NCBI GenBank assembly: GCA_027924585.1
Contig: BSBM01001067.1
Span: 7,152,501-7,216,500, forward strand
Direction: 5' to 3'
DNA from: Larix kaempferi
Lineage: Eukaryota; Streptophyta; Pinopsida; Pinales; Pinaceae
DNA length: 64,000 bases
The stretch's first letter is position 1. Each line of letters starts with the position of its first letter. This document shows positions 36,246 through 46,082 of this stretch, piece by piece. Under the pieces are notes generated by a model that worked only from the letters and a program-made list of their open reading frames with translations, did not search any database and had not been told where the DNA came from. Made by a program: the position numbers and the translations under genes.

Positions 36246-38480
36246 TGAGGGTAGGAGCTCATCGTATGGCCGATAGAAATCATAGTTCTTTTGTCCTTTT
36301 TTCTGGGGTTTATGGGAGAGAAGAGACCGGTTGGAGACTGGAGCCACGGCCCTTGGAAGCTGTAAAAACAAAAAATATTACATGGCCTCAATATGATTGA
36401 GGTATAATCTCTGATAAAGAACGAGGCGGGCATTCCCATGCTTGTATCAAGACATATACAAAACAATTAGTCCCAAGAAGGGGGAATCTAATACATAAAG
36501 AAATATATTGGTACATCATAATAGTCCAGGGGGGACATTATTTTGGGATGTACTCCTGATCATAACGGATCTCAATAACTGATACACTGGAATAACTGAG
36601 GAACTGCTAAACTGAAGGTGTCCAACATCTGTAGGGACTCAAAGACTATGAGTCATCTCTGAGAAATAATGTAACTGTATACTCAAGGGAGTATAAAACT
36701 GGGGTAAATCTGAATGTTGTCGCCATGCGCAACCCGGATATCTATAGAAAAAGTGTAACTGGTGTTATCCATAGGAAAACTCTCAAATGTGGAGGAGTCA
36801 GTAGGTATCCGGGGTCTTCGACTAATAAGTGAAACGGACGAATACCCTATGCGAGTCTCAACGATGCGATCTAGGTGTTGAAGTAGAGCATGTGAGAAAC
36901 AACCATTTGGAGAGGCACTGAAGATTCCTCTCGAAATGATTCGTAGGCACTCATCATAAATGGTGATGAGTCCAAGACACAGGGACCTCTAGGTCTATCC
37001 TCTGGAATCAATGTGGTTGTCGTCGACAGAGGGAGACCAACAACTAACAAGGCAATGATGTTTCCTTGATAGGAGCACGAGGTGTAGAACTGAAGTGAGG
37101 TAGTACTGATGGTAGGACTGACATACTTGTGGGGATGGGAAATAACTGGGTCAAAAAATGGGGAGACTCAAACTTCCTTTGTTCAGAGCATGATGACATG
37201 GTTGACCTGGCAGCGTAGGGAACTGACTTGTAGGTGTGGGGATCATTGCTTTGACTGAATGGTATATATTGACTCTGGGGGGGGGTGAAGCTGATGGTAG
37301 CTGTCGAGGGAGTTTTAGAGTGACATACTGCAGAATACTCTGAAAAAAGGCGACCAAAATGGGGAAGCTGCCTACTGAGTAGATGTGATCTGTCGTGGCG
37401 CGAAGAGGCACCATTAATTCCTTCTTCGTAGTTTTAATGAGCTCCAAGAAGGGATAAAAGTGTGCTCTGAAATGGTACGGTCCTGTGGATTTTGCGAGCC
37501 CAGGACGGCTCATGCTCATGGTTGCTTTCATGTTTAGAGAGTCCGAAAGCGGTAAGTGGACTTTATTGGTGTTTCTTTTTCGTGAGTTTAGTCTCCAAGG
37601 CCCGAAAAAGCATAAAATGATGCGGATGGAGAACTCTTCTAGCCAATGTGACTAGAGTATACCTTTTTCGTAATTAGTCTACGAGGTCCGGAAAAGGGGT
37701 AAACTTATACCAGGTAGACGCCCTTTCAGATACGTTTAACGAGCATGAAAGGAAGCAAGGTTGCTCGGCAATCTTTTCATTGTTGTAGGAGTCAGAAAAG
37801 AGCTTAACAGAAACTCCCTAAGTGCCTTTTTCGTAAAAGGGGTTGCTCAGCCCGAAAAAGGGATAAAATTATACCGAACAAAAAGGGGACTGATGAGGGC
37901 GAGAAAAGGTCTCAAGCATCGTCATCAGTGCGGAAAATTGGATCTAGTGACATAAGGATTGTCGAAAACGGAGAACGGTTGATGTGGCACGCAAATCGAG
38001 GCTATGTGGGGGGCATGGAAAAAATGCCCAAAAAATCTAAAGGTGAGAGCGAGAAATGATCTCAAGCATCCTCACGAGCACGGAAAACTGAATCCGGCGA
38101 TATAAGGCATGTCGAAAACGGAGAACGACCGATGTGGCACGCAAACCGAGGTGACAAGGTGTCGGGACACAATGTTGATATTGGTCCTGGTGAGAGCGAG
38201 AAATGATCTCAAGCATCATCACGGGCACGGAAATATGAATCCGGCAGTGCAAATGGTGCGAAAAACGGAGGTCATAAGGACTCCGGAATGGTTAAAGGAA
38301 AGAACTAGGTTAAAAAATGGCTACAAATAAAGGTGATCCCACCAAGCGAAGGATGCAGTGGTGGGGAGAAATGATGACCCGTGGGGGAAAAATACTAGGT
38401 GTATCAAATCAACTGAAATATACAAGTGACACGTGACCTCAAAAATGGTTGAGATCACGAATATGAAAAAGTGAGCAGGG
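36246..38480. other. 3' untranslated part of element B
   Basis: About 2.2 kb between the ORF stop and the purine tract with no pol domain on the minus strand. It contains the repeated phrase ttttcgtaa...gcccgaaaaag between 37560 and 37870 and three 150-bp units at 37891-38290. Confidence 0.75.
37891..38290. repeat. 150-bp tandem repeat, about 2.7 copies
   Basis: Units beginning g.tgagagcgagaaatgatct and containing ctcaagcatc, cacggaaa, tgtcgaaaacggagaac and gatgtggcacgcaaa start at 37892, 38042 and 38189. Confidence 0.9.
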
Positions 38481-41400
38481 TTAATGACCTGCCCCCATGC
38501 TATGTGCATGGGGTTTGTGATTGTGGATCACATATGTGTTGGTTTGAACGATGGGCTCATTGAGGTGTTGAGATAGAGATGATGGGGAAGGTTCAAAATG
38601 ATTGATCATGCCCCCTATCCCGGGGTCGAGGTAATCTATTATGCCCCCTAACTCAGAGGTGTCAATGTGGTGCAGATGTTGTCTCAGAGAGAGATCAATA
38701 GGGCATTGAGCAACTGCTAGTTGGGTGTTATACCATGAGGCTGTGGGCTGTGGTGGCATACTGAAGTGATGATATGATGATGGGGGATTCCCTTTGTGGT
38801 GTGGATGCCCCCAGTATCTCCGACGAGGATCACGATGATGATGAGTAGGAAAGGTTTTGGACCTGCCCCCATGTTGTGGACATGTGGTTTCCTGGTCGAT
38901 TTGAAAGGGTTGAACCTGTGTGTCAAAGGGATCAATGGAAGGGACCGACCGGACAGAGGGGTATCCAGTGGAGATCGTATAAATGGCGGGGTCAAGGCCA
39001 GGCATTTCGGTATCTGACCAAGTAAAGATATCAGTGAATTCTTGGAACGGTTGTTGGTATTCTCCGATCTCATGCTCACTGTGGGAGGTTCCTAATGTGA
39101 TGGTATGAAGGGCACCAAGTGGGTCAAAGATGTCAATGTGGATGACGGGAGAAATATCGGCCATTGGATCTGTTAACCGGTCGATTTTAGTAGGAAGGAA
39201 ATCCTTGGACTCAATCGCGGATTGGGTAGCGGTGGTGGATGAAGTCTCTTCCGGGAGGAAGTATGGACGATGGTGCATGTCTTCCCCGGGATAATCAAAG
39301 GTAGTAGGAGTCTCGAGAACCTCTTCGTCATTGCGGGAGCTTTGAGTGGTCAAATCGAGTGATGAGGTAGTGGTAGTCGAAGAGATCATGTAGATGGTGT
39401 TAATCTCTGCAGATGAGGATGATGCGGGAGGGTAGATCTCCTCGATAGTAGGGGGTGCCATCTCTAGGTCCGAATTGTTCATCTCGTAGAGAGCTGCTCT
39501 GTAGTCTGGGATGTCAGGACAGTTGTGGGAGTAGTGGCCGTAAATACCGCATATCGCACATGGGTGGTTGGTACGCAGTGATTTATCACAAGGCATAGGG
39601 TTTGGATCTAGTTTGACCACCGGGATGTTGGGGTCGTCGTCCAACATTTGCATGTGTTCCTGCAATGCAGGTAACTGTGGACACTGATGGGTTGGATGGC
39701 CTAACTCATCACACAGCGAGCATTTTGTAGGAGCACGGAATACGGGGGGAGGTTTAACTGCCTTGGGTGGGGGTACCGCAGTGTATGGTTGTGGGCCTCT
39801 GCCCCCAGTGGGCCTGATGAGTGGAGGGGGATTCGTCGATGACGAAGGAGTAGTGATACCGGGAGGTGGTTGGGTAGAAGTAACAATGGGTTGCACCGGT
39901 TGCAGGATGACTTTTGGTGTCGGCGGTGGAACTGGAGGCGAAATATACCACACGGGTAATCCCAATGTTAACCCGGGTAGACTAAGGGTAGCCATAACCG
40001 GGGCGCTTACTACACCCGAAGGAGGAAATAGAAAGGGGATTGTGTGGATGGGTGTAACCCCAATGTGACTAGGGACCAATGGTGGTTTGGGTAACAAGGA
40101 AGGTTGATTATCGGGTGTTTGTGAAAGGGTGCAGAGGTTAGCGACGTGGGTCTCCGGTGATGGTGGTGGAATGGCCTGGAATGTAGAGGTCATCGGCGCC
40201 TCGAAGTAAAGTCCGGGTCCTACCGAGGAAATGAATGAGGTAGTTTCACCACAAAAAGGTTGTTCAACCATGGGGAGAACATTTTCAGGTGTGGTGGGGG
40301 CCTTGGGATCGTAATAGGTGAGCTGGTCGACCTTGACCATGCGTCCCTCATGGGGGAACTGCATGGTGCGAAATACTGATGAGGCAACAGCCCGCATGGC
40401 ATACATGTAGCTGCGACCAAGTAAAAGGTTATAGTCTAGTTGGGAATTGATGACCTCAATGTCAATGAGCACGGTTTTACCCGCCAGCTGGACAGGGACA
40501 TTGGCTAAAAGACCTTGGGGTTGAGCCGAACGGCCGTCGTAGGCTCGTAATGCAGTGGTGGACTGCTGGAGAGTAGGGGATCCCAACTTCTGCCAAACGA
40601 ATGTGGACATGATGCATGTGGAGGCCCCTTCATCGATAATGCACCGATGGATGACAAGATTCCGAACAGAAACGGAAACTTGGAATGCTAAAGAGGAAGG
40701 CAGGCAAGGTTCAGACTGGTCTGAATCGAATGCGATCAACTGTGAATCATTGGGGTCAATGGCTCCAATGGCAGAGAGAAAAGTTTTGCGCTGCGAAGGA
40801 CAGTTTTTCAAAACTTCTAAAGCAGACATGGCTGCAGGAGACTGGGCTAAGTCGTCGACAATGTTGTAATTTGACGCAGCGTGAGCATTGGGATTACTGT
40901 TGATGCGACGAAGTGGGAAGTGAGGTGCTTTGGAAGCGCCATCAAGTGGAGCCGGAGGTATACGTAACGTTTGATCTGTGGGATTAACGTTAGTGTTTTT
41001 GTCGGCGGGAGGGGCTTCAGAGGTGGAGCCATATTGGTTCCAACGAGTTTGGAGGTTAGCATCGGCAGTCGACATCATCAACAAATGGTGAGTACCTGAA
41101 TCAAACATGGGTTGATCAGGAGCTGCGTAAGTAATTTGTTGTGGTTGCACGTTGCCCTGTGGGGGGGCTAATGGCTGAGTGTTCACCACTCCTTGTGTTG
41201 GAAAAGGGTTTTGTAGTACCAAAGGTTGTTGTGGAGGTGGTGGAAGGTTGGGTGGCGGCTGAGGAGCCGCCTGCCCTTGACGATGGGCGTCATTTGTCCA
41301 TAGTTGTCGAGCTCGCTCCAGATGTGGGCAAGCGTGGGTATAGTGGCCATAGACACTGCAAATGGAACAAGGATGGTTTGTTCGTAAATTAGCATTTTTG

Positions 41401-43154
41401 GCTTGCTTAGGTGGTCGATCAGGATTCTGATGAGCAGGCGCCGCGTTATTATTTTGCGGAGGATGGGTAGGTTGTGGAGCTTGGTTACGGTTTTGATTGT
41501 TTCCATGGTTGCGTCCTCTTCCGCGATTTGGTTGCCCACCCTGGTTGCGTTGGTTGTTTTGGTATTGGGGCTGATGTTGTTGTGCATACACATGCCCTTG
41601 AGCATTGGGGGGATTCTGAGGAGCCGCAGGTGCAGGAGCAGGTTGCGGTGGATAGTATGCAGGTGGAGCTGGCAGTGGTCCAGTTGCCTGTTGGGGTTGT
41701 TGGTACCCTTGAGCTATTGGATGTGTTGGATTGGTTGGTGCATCTTGCTGTGGGTACTGCATCGGTTGTGGCAGGAACTGAATGGGGTTCTGCGTAGCCG
41801 GTTGGTTATAATATGTAGGAGGTACATATGCTGATGGCGCTTGCCCATAACAATGTTGTGGACAAGAGGGTCCATGAATGTGTGGGGCTTGGTTTGTTGG
41901 AGCGTAAGAAGTTGTCGCTCCGGAACTGGATGTGGCCCTAGAGAGGTCTGGGGCGGGCATGGTGCTCACCATACTGAAAGGTTTTGCGTGCGGTGTAATT
42001 TGGCCTATAATGCCATCAGCGGAATGTGATGCCCCCGGTGTGTCACCGCGTGCAGATTCGCCTCGTGGGGCGTCCGGTATGATCGTGTACAGATAACCCG
42101 ATTGGGCGTAGATGAGATCAAACTGTTGGGCCTTGAGGATGGCCTCTTCCTCAGACTGGGGTCTTTCGGATGCTACATCCTTCGCAATGAGAGGAAGGAG
42201 GGATTTGAGAAACCAATCTAGGAAGATACGGTCGTCTAATTTGATTTTGCAGAGGCTTCGGCGCCGACGCCAATCATGAATATGGTCAGTGATATGCGTG
42301 GCCGTGTTCTGTCTACAAGACAGTAGGATCTCGACTCCCGCATCATAGAGGACAGGTAATTGGAAAAACTGCAGGAATATCGAAGCAAGGGAGGTAAAAG
42401 TGGCATGCGTCCCATGGGGCTGCTCGATATACCATTTGGCTGCCGAGCCAGTGAAGGTACGCTGTAAAAGGCGGAGGCGGACAGAGTCGTCCACTATGGA
42501 GTTGGAGGAACACCATAGATGAAAGGACATAATATGATTTTGTGGGTCCTCTCCTGCCTTACCCTCAAACTTAGGGATGTCAGAGGGGAGTTTGGTGGGC
42601 ATTTGAGGCCACGCCGAATCATGTCGGATCGGATCATTGGTGAGTCTGGCTAAGTCTGGTAAGTTCAGACTTGCCATGTATGGTAGGTTAGCAGGTGTAG
42701 TGACTGGGACATGCCTAGTCATGGTAGGATGATGTAGGGGCCCAGTAGCGCCTAAAGGTATGCTAGGTATGGAAGGTATGTGCCCTCCAATAGGTGTGGT
42801 CTGGTATGGGTTAGCGCTCCCAAGTGCAACATGGGTTACACTTGGGTTAGGGATCGCACTAGGGATTCCTGGGATAGCACTCCCAAGTGCAACATGGGTT
42901 ACACTCGGGTTGGGAATCGCACTAGGGATTCCTGGGATAGGGTTTGTGGAAACCAAAGGGGGTATGACCCCCATGTTGGGCATACCCATGACAGGTGGTG
43001 GCCCTGTGTTAGGCATTCCTAAATGTGGAGTGTTACCTATATTGGGCATACCCAGGGGAGTGGTTGTTGCCGTGGATGGTACTACAGCAGAAGGGTCTGC
43101 GGATGTATGACCTATGGTAGTTGTAAATAGTGGATCAAATGGTGTTCCGGCCAT
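38481..43154 (-). CDS. Gag-protease polyprotein of element B, 1557 aa
   Basis: An uninterrupted frame. Residues 1-180 are Pro/Gly/Thr-rich with a 21-residue duplication (about 73-114). Residues 185-355 form a retrotransposon Gag domain (KFEGKAGEDPQNHIMSFHLW, FTGSAAKWY). A Pro/Gln/Asn-rich basic stretch with RGRGRN precedes zinc knuckle 1 (C596, C599, H604, C609). A retropepsin follows, with IIDEGASTCIM at D841 and LLGRS at 911; Glu replaces the usual Ser/Thr after Asp. Two more knuckles lie at C1145-C1158 and C1199-C1212, the last a near copy of the first with flanks. Residues 1371-1390 (EFTDIFTWSDTEMPGLDPAI) match the entry of gypsy RT, but no RT follows. It should form particles and process itself. 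The frame is open for about 70 codons upstream of this ATG and looks protein-like. Confidence 0.95.
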   Translation of the reverse strand: MAGTPFDPLFTTTIGHTSADPSAVVPSTATTTPLGMPNIGNTPHLGMPNTGPPPVMGMPNMGVIPPLVSTNPIPGIPSAIPNPSVTHVALGSAIPGIPSAIPNPSVTHVALGSANPYQTTPIGGHIPSIPSIPLGATGPLHHPTMTRHVPVTTPANLPYMASLNLPDLARLTNDPIRHDSAWPQMPTKLPSDIPKFEGKAGEDPQNHIMSFHLWCSSNSIVDDSVRLRLLQRTFTGSAAKWYIEQPHGTHATFTSLASIFLQFFQLPVLYDAGVEILLSCRQNTATHITDHIHDWRRRRSLCKIKLDDRIFLDWFLKSLLPLIAKDVASERPQSEEEAILKAQQFDLIYAQSGYLYTIIPDAPRGESARGDTPGASHSADGIIGQITPHAKPFSMVSTMPAPDLSRATSSSGATTSYAPTNQAPHIHGPSCPQHCYGQAPSAYVPPTYYNQPATQNPIQFLPQPMQYPQQDAPTNPTHPIAQGYQQPQQATGPLPAPPAYYPPQPAPAPAAPQNPPNAQGHVYAQQHQPQYQNNQRNQGGQPNRGRGRNHGNNQNRNQAPQPTHPPQNNNAAPAHQNPDRPPKQAKNANLRTNHPCSICSVYGHYTHACPHLERARQLWTNDAHRQGQAAPQPPPNLPPPPQQPLVLQNPFPTQGVVNTQPLAPPQGNVQPQQITYAAPDQPMFDSGTHHLLMMSTADANLQTRWNQYGSTSEAPPADKNTNVNPTDQTLRIPPAPLDGASKAPHFPLRRINSNPNAHAASNYNIVDDLAQSPAAMSALEVLKNCPSQRKTFLSAIGAIDPNDSQLIAFDSDQSEPCLPSSLAFQVSVSVRNLVIHRCIIDEGASTCIMSTFVWQKLGSPTLQQSTTALRAYDGRSAQPQGLLANVPVQLAGKTVLIDIEVINSQLDYNLLLGRSYMYAMRAVASSVFRTMQFPHEGRMVKVDQLTYYDPKAPTTPENVLPMVEQPFCGETTSFISSVGPGLYFEAPMTSTFQAIPPPSPETHVANLCTLSQTPDNQPSLLPKPPLVPSHIGVTPIHTIPFLFPPSGVVSAPVMATLSLPGLTLGLPVWYISPPVPPPTPKVILQPVQPIVTSTQPPPGITTPSSSTNPPPLIRPTGGRGPQPYTAVPPPKAVKPPPVFRAPTKCSLCDELGHPTHQCPQLPALQEHMQMLDDDPNIPVVKLDPNPMPCDKSLRTNHPCAICGIYGHYSHNCPDIPDYRAALYEMNNSDLEMAPPTIEEIYPPASSSSAEINTIYMISSTTTTSSLDLTTQSSRNDEEVLETPTTFDYPGEDMHHRPYFLPEETSSTTATQSAIESKDFLPTKIDRLTDPMADISPVIHIDIFDPLGALHTITLGTSHSEHEIGEYQQPFQEFTDIFTWSDTEMPGLDPAIYTISTGYPSVRSVPSIDPFDTQVQPFQIDQETTCPQHGGRSKTFPTHHHRDPRRRYWGHPHHKGNPPSSYHHFSMPPQPTASWYNTQLAVAQCPIDLSLRQHLHHIDTSELGGIIDYLDPGIGGMINHFEPSPSSLSQHLNEPIVQTNTYVIHNHKPHAHSMGAGH

Positions 43155-44807
43155 AACGGTGGTTGGTGGTAACTCTGTGGGGTTTTCGGATTCTACCTCC
43201 CAATCAAATGTGAAGTGAGGTGTGTCAGAATTGGATGACTGTCTAGTTGATTGACGATGTGTCGAATCAAGGGATAGGGCTCTGCGTCCGTGACGTGGAG
43301 AGCCAAGTGGACTAAACTCTGGGAGTTCGCCCTGTAGACGACGAGAACGTCTAAAATTCTCAATGGTGAGAATTAGGTTTTTGTAAAAAATTTGTTTAAG
43401 TATCAGGTGGTGATATAAGACTCAAAACCCTAATGCAATCAAGGGTGCAAGAAGGGGAGTGAAAAAAGAAGGCTCTCAGGCCAAAAAATCAACCTCAAAA
43501 AATACACTTATCCTAGCAGCTGTGCTACAATAAGTGGAGGAATGCAAAAAGTGGTCAGAGTACCAACATGCAAACGACTTCTAGAAAAAATAGGTGTAAC
43601 TAGACTCAAAGGTGGTAAAGAGCATGCAAACACCTAATCTAAAAGTATTGTGACTCAAACAAACTATATCCTCTGCAAGGTGATGAAATCCAAGTCAGAC
43701 AATATGATTGTTGAGACAACGGCTAGATATCCCCCTACCGGGAGGGACACCGGGTAATCAATCCTAAAGACAGGCTACTAGGATACTCCGTTCATGACGC
43801 GTCGAGAAAAGGTAAATCTGCCGTTTGGTTCTTTGATCGCAATATCCCAATACAGGGATATCCCGAGAACTGCGAATGGTAGCCTTCGGTTACTGAATGG
43901 ATTTCGGTATTCCACTCAGACTTCCGGAACCATCCTCGCGACTTCAACCCTCCTAGGGGAGAGGCCTTCTCATAAACCGGTTGTGACCGCGCCAAAAAGT
44001 ACTAAGAGATTTTAGCTCCCTAATTGGACAACTTCTATGTCTCAGATGTAAGAACTGAGGGGTGTTATTGGAACACCTATCCCCCCAATACTATCTAGCT
44101 ACAAGAATTCTTTTAGTGTTCCCCAAGTGGGGTTAAAAGTGTGTTGAGATTAGGGTATATTTTAAGGCTTAGTTCAATTAAGTGATCGAGTGAGTGCACG
44201 TGTGGTATTGTAAACTGAACTTGAAAAAATTAAATGCTTTACAGGAAATTTTCAAAAAATAAAGGATTTTTCAAAAATAAAAAGTAAATATTTATGACTT
44301 TTTCACTAAAAGGAATTTAAATGCTTTTCAAAAAAATAACTCAAAAAACAAAGGATTTTTTGGATTTATGAAAGCAAATAATAGACTTCTTTTAAAAGAA
44401 ATAAATGGATTTCTTTTTTCAAGGAAATTGCTAAGGGCAAGATTTTAAAGAAGTAAACAGGAAAATTTTTAATCTAGATAAAAATGCAAAAATAGATCTT
44501 TCTTTCAATTGATGAAAATTTTTAAAAATACTTCTTTCACACGTGCATTCTAAATAGTAAAATGTTCCTATGGCTGTAAACAATGTTTTCTTAGTACTGT
44601 AAAATATGAGCCAAAATGGGTGAACTGAAGTGATGAATAACACTAAAATACAATATTAGATAAATTTCTATGAAAAATTTCTTAAATCTAATAGCATATT
44701 TGGATTCCTTGATCGAAAACACCCAATTTGAAAAAAATATCGTTTCAAACGGAGTTCGGGAGAGGGAGATATGGTCGTTTGAAAATTGAGCTGCGCGGCC
44801 AAAAAAT
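43155..44807. other. 5' leader of element B between Gag start and the 33-bp repeats
   Basis: The part next to the ORF (to about 43364) is an in-frame extension of Gag. Beyond a stop near 43420 it is AT-rich with no gene, and includes oligo-A and oligo-T runs between 44220 and 44560. Confidence 0.7.
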
Positions 44808-45140
44808 CACATGGACCGCGCGGGTTTTGGGCTAAAAGTCGCGATGGACCGCGCAGGTTTTGGGCCAAAAGTCGTGATGGAACGCGCGGCTTTCTGGCGC
44901 ACAGTCGCGATGGACCGCGTGGAAAAAGGCCACGAAGCCGCGATGGACCGCGCGGAAAAACGCAGAAAAGTCGCGATGGACCGCGCGACTGTCTGGCAAA
45001 AAGCCGCAATGGACCGCGCGGAAAAACGCAGAAAAGTTGCGATGGACCGCGTGACTGTCTGGCAAAAAGCCGCGATGGACCGCGCGGAAAAACGCAGAAA
45101 AGTCGCGATGGACCGCGCGACTGTCTGGCAAAAAGCCGCG
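44808..45140. repeat. Ten-copy 33-bp GC-rich tandem repeat
   Basis: The core atggaccgcgcg starts at 44811 and at every 33 bases to 45108, ten in all. Two alternating spacer types occur (gaaaaacgcagaaaagt and actgtctggcaaaaagc), giving a 66-bp higher-order unit in the right half. The period is a multiple of three, so several frames on both strands stay open over it; these are not genes. Confidence 0.95.
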
Positions 45141-45334
45141 AGGCGGAAGCCGTGCACGGAAACCGAGAAACGAACCCAAAAATTGAAAATTTCGGGCTGT
45201 TAATGGCAATTTATGGGGCCAAAAACTAGAGCAGCAATAGATCTGCTGTCTAGGATGGCAGATCTATGGATCTAAAGGTTAAAAACTACTAAAAAACAAA
45301 GATTTAAACAAAAATTGAGATCTAGAGTTCAAAA

Positions 45335-45350
45335 CAAAGCGGAGTCGCCA
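45335..45350 (-). promoter_or_regulatory. Primer-binding site of element B
   Basis: The minus strand reads TGGCGACTCCGCTTTG, five bases inside the 5' LTR. A TGGCGACTC-type site is common in plant Tat/Ogre-like gypsy elements; the tRNA is probably Arg, from general knowledge. Confidence 0.75.
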
Positions 45351-45355
45351 AAAAC

Positions 45356-46077
45356 TGTTGGCCCGGTTTTGCAACCAGGCTTAGTGCTATGGGAACCTGC
45401 TAACTAGTAGCAGCAGTTTCAATGTAAAGCAAATAACAATAAACTAACTAAACAAGACTATTCATGGATCTATGCAAAGATATTAAGCAAATAACAAAAA
45501 TAATTTAAAATCAAGAACAAGACAATGTAGAATAATGAATTTGTATTGAAAGAATGGGGCAAGCAAGTGCTTGCGAAATCAATACCTCTAATGGTGAGGT
45601 TGAATGGCTCCAAGGATGAGCAACTCCAATCTCCAATGGTCTCTTCTCCAAAGGTTGCTTCAATGGCTAAAATGCTCAAGGGAGATTTCAGCAGCATAAG
45701 GGTGAGATAATGGATGGATGTGAAATGAGGAGCCCCTACCACCTTTTTATAGGTTTTGGTGGTGGGAAATACCATTTGTGGTTTTGTGGAAACCAAATGG
45801 TATTGACCAACATGGTTTAGGTACTTTTCCCTCCTTTTTCCTTTTTTGAATAAAAATAATATTTTAATTCCCTTTTTAATATTTTTGGGAATTTGGACCC
45901 TTTTTGAGGGTTTTTTATGCTTTTCTTGAAAAAATAATCTTTTTTAATGGAAAAAGGGGTGTACTAAGGTCTTTTGGTGACCTTTTGTTGGTTTCGGAGG
46001 CTCAGATGGTGAAAAAGTGGACAAATGGGTCATGTGAATAGGGAAATGAGCTAGTGAGCACTTTTTGGGTGTCAACA
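45356..46077 (-). repeat. 5' LTR of element B
   Basis: 722 bp, next to the primer-binding site. It carries the likely promoter for the Gag ORF. Confidence 0.97.
45742..45751 (-). promoter_or_regulatory. TATA box in the 5' LTR of element B
   Basis: The minus strand reads TATAAAAAGG, a strong TATA match roughly in mid-LTR. The same box is in the 3' LTR. The transcription start would be 25-35 bases to the left. Confidence 0.65.
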
Positions 46078-46082
46078 CCTAC

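Larger units (their letters stand above)
35507..46077 (-). mobile_element. Element B: young gypsy-type element with Gag-protease only
   Basis: Two 722-bp LTRs differ at about three positions. CCTAC target duplications are perfect (35502-35506, 46078-46082). The primer-binding site beside the right LTR and the purine tract beside the left LTR give minus orientation. The sole gene is a 1557-codon intact ORF with Gag, zinc knuckles and a retropepsin; a short stretch near its C-terminus matches the start of gypsy RT, but RT, RNase H and integrase are absent. The 2.2 kb between its stop and the 3' LTR holds 150-bp repeats and no pol. Near-identical LTRs mean recent insertion, probably with pol supplied by a related element. 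Confidence 0.95.

Noticed and set aside
41403-41834. Plus-strand ORFs of 100-143 codons opposite the large Gag ORF
   Set aside because: Antisense shadows of a Pro/Gln-rich coding region; the Gag frame on the other strand has clear domains.
44786-45229. Overlapping ORFs of 113-147 codons on both strands with Arg/Asp/Gly repeats
   Set aside because: They are produced by the 33-bp tandem repeat, whose period is a multiple of three; several frames are open at once and the composition is not that of a real protein.
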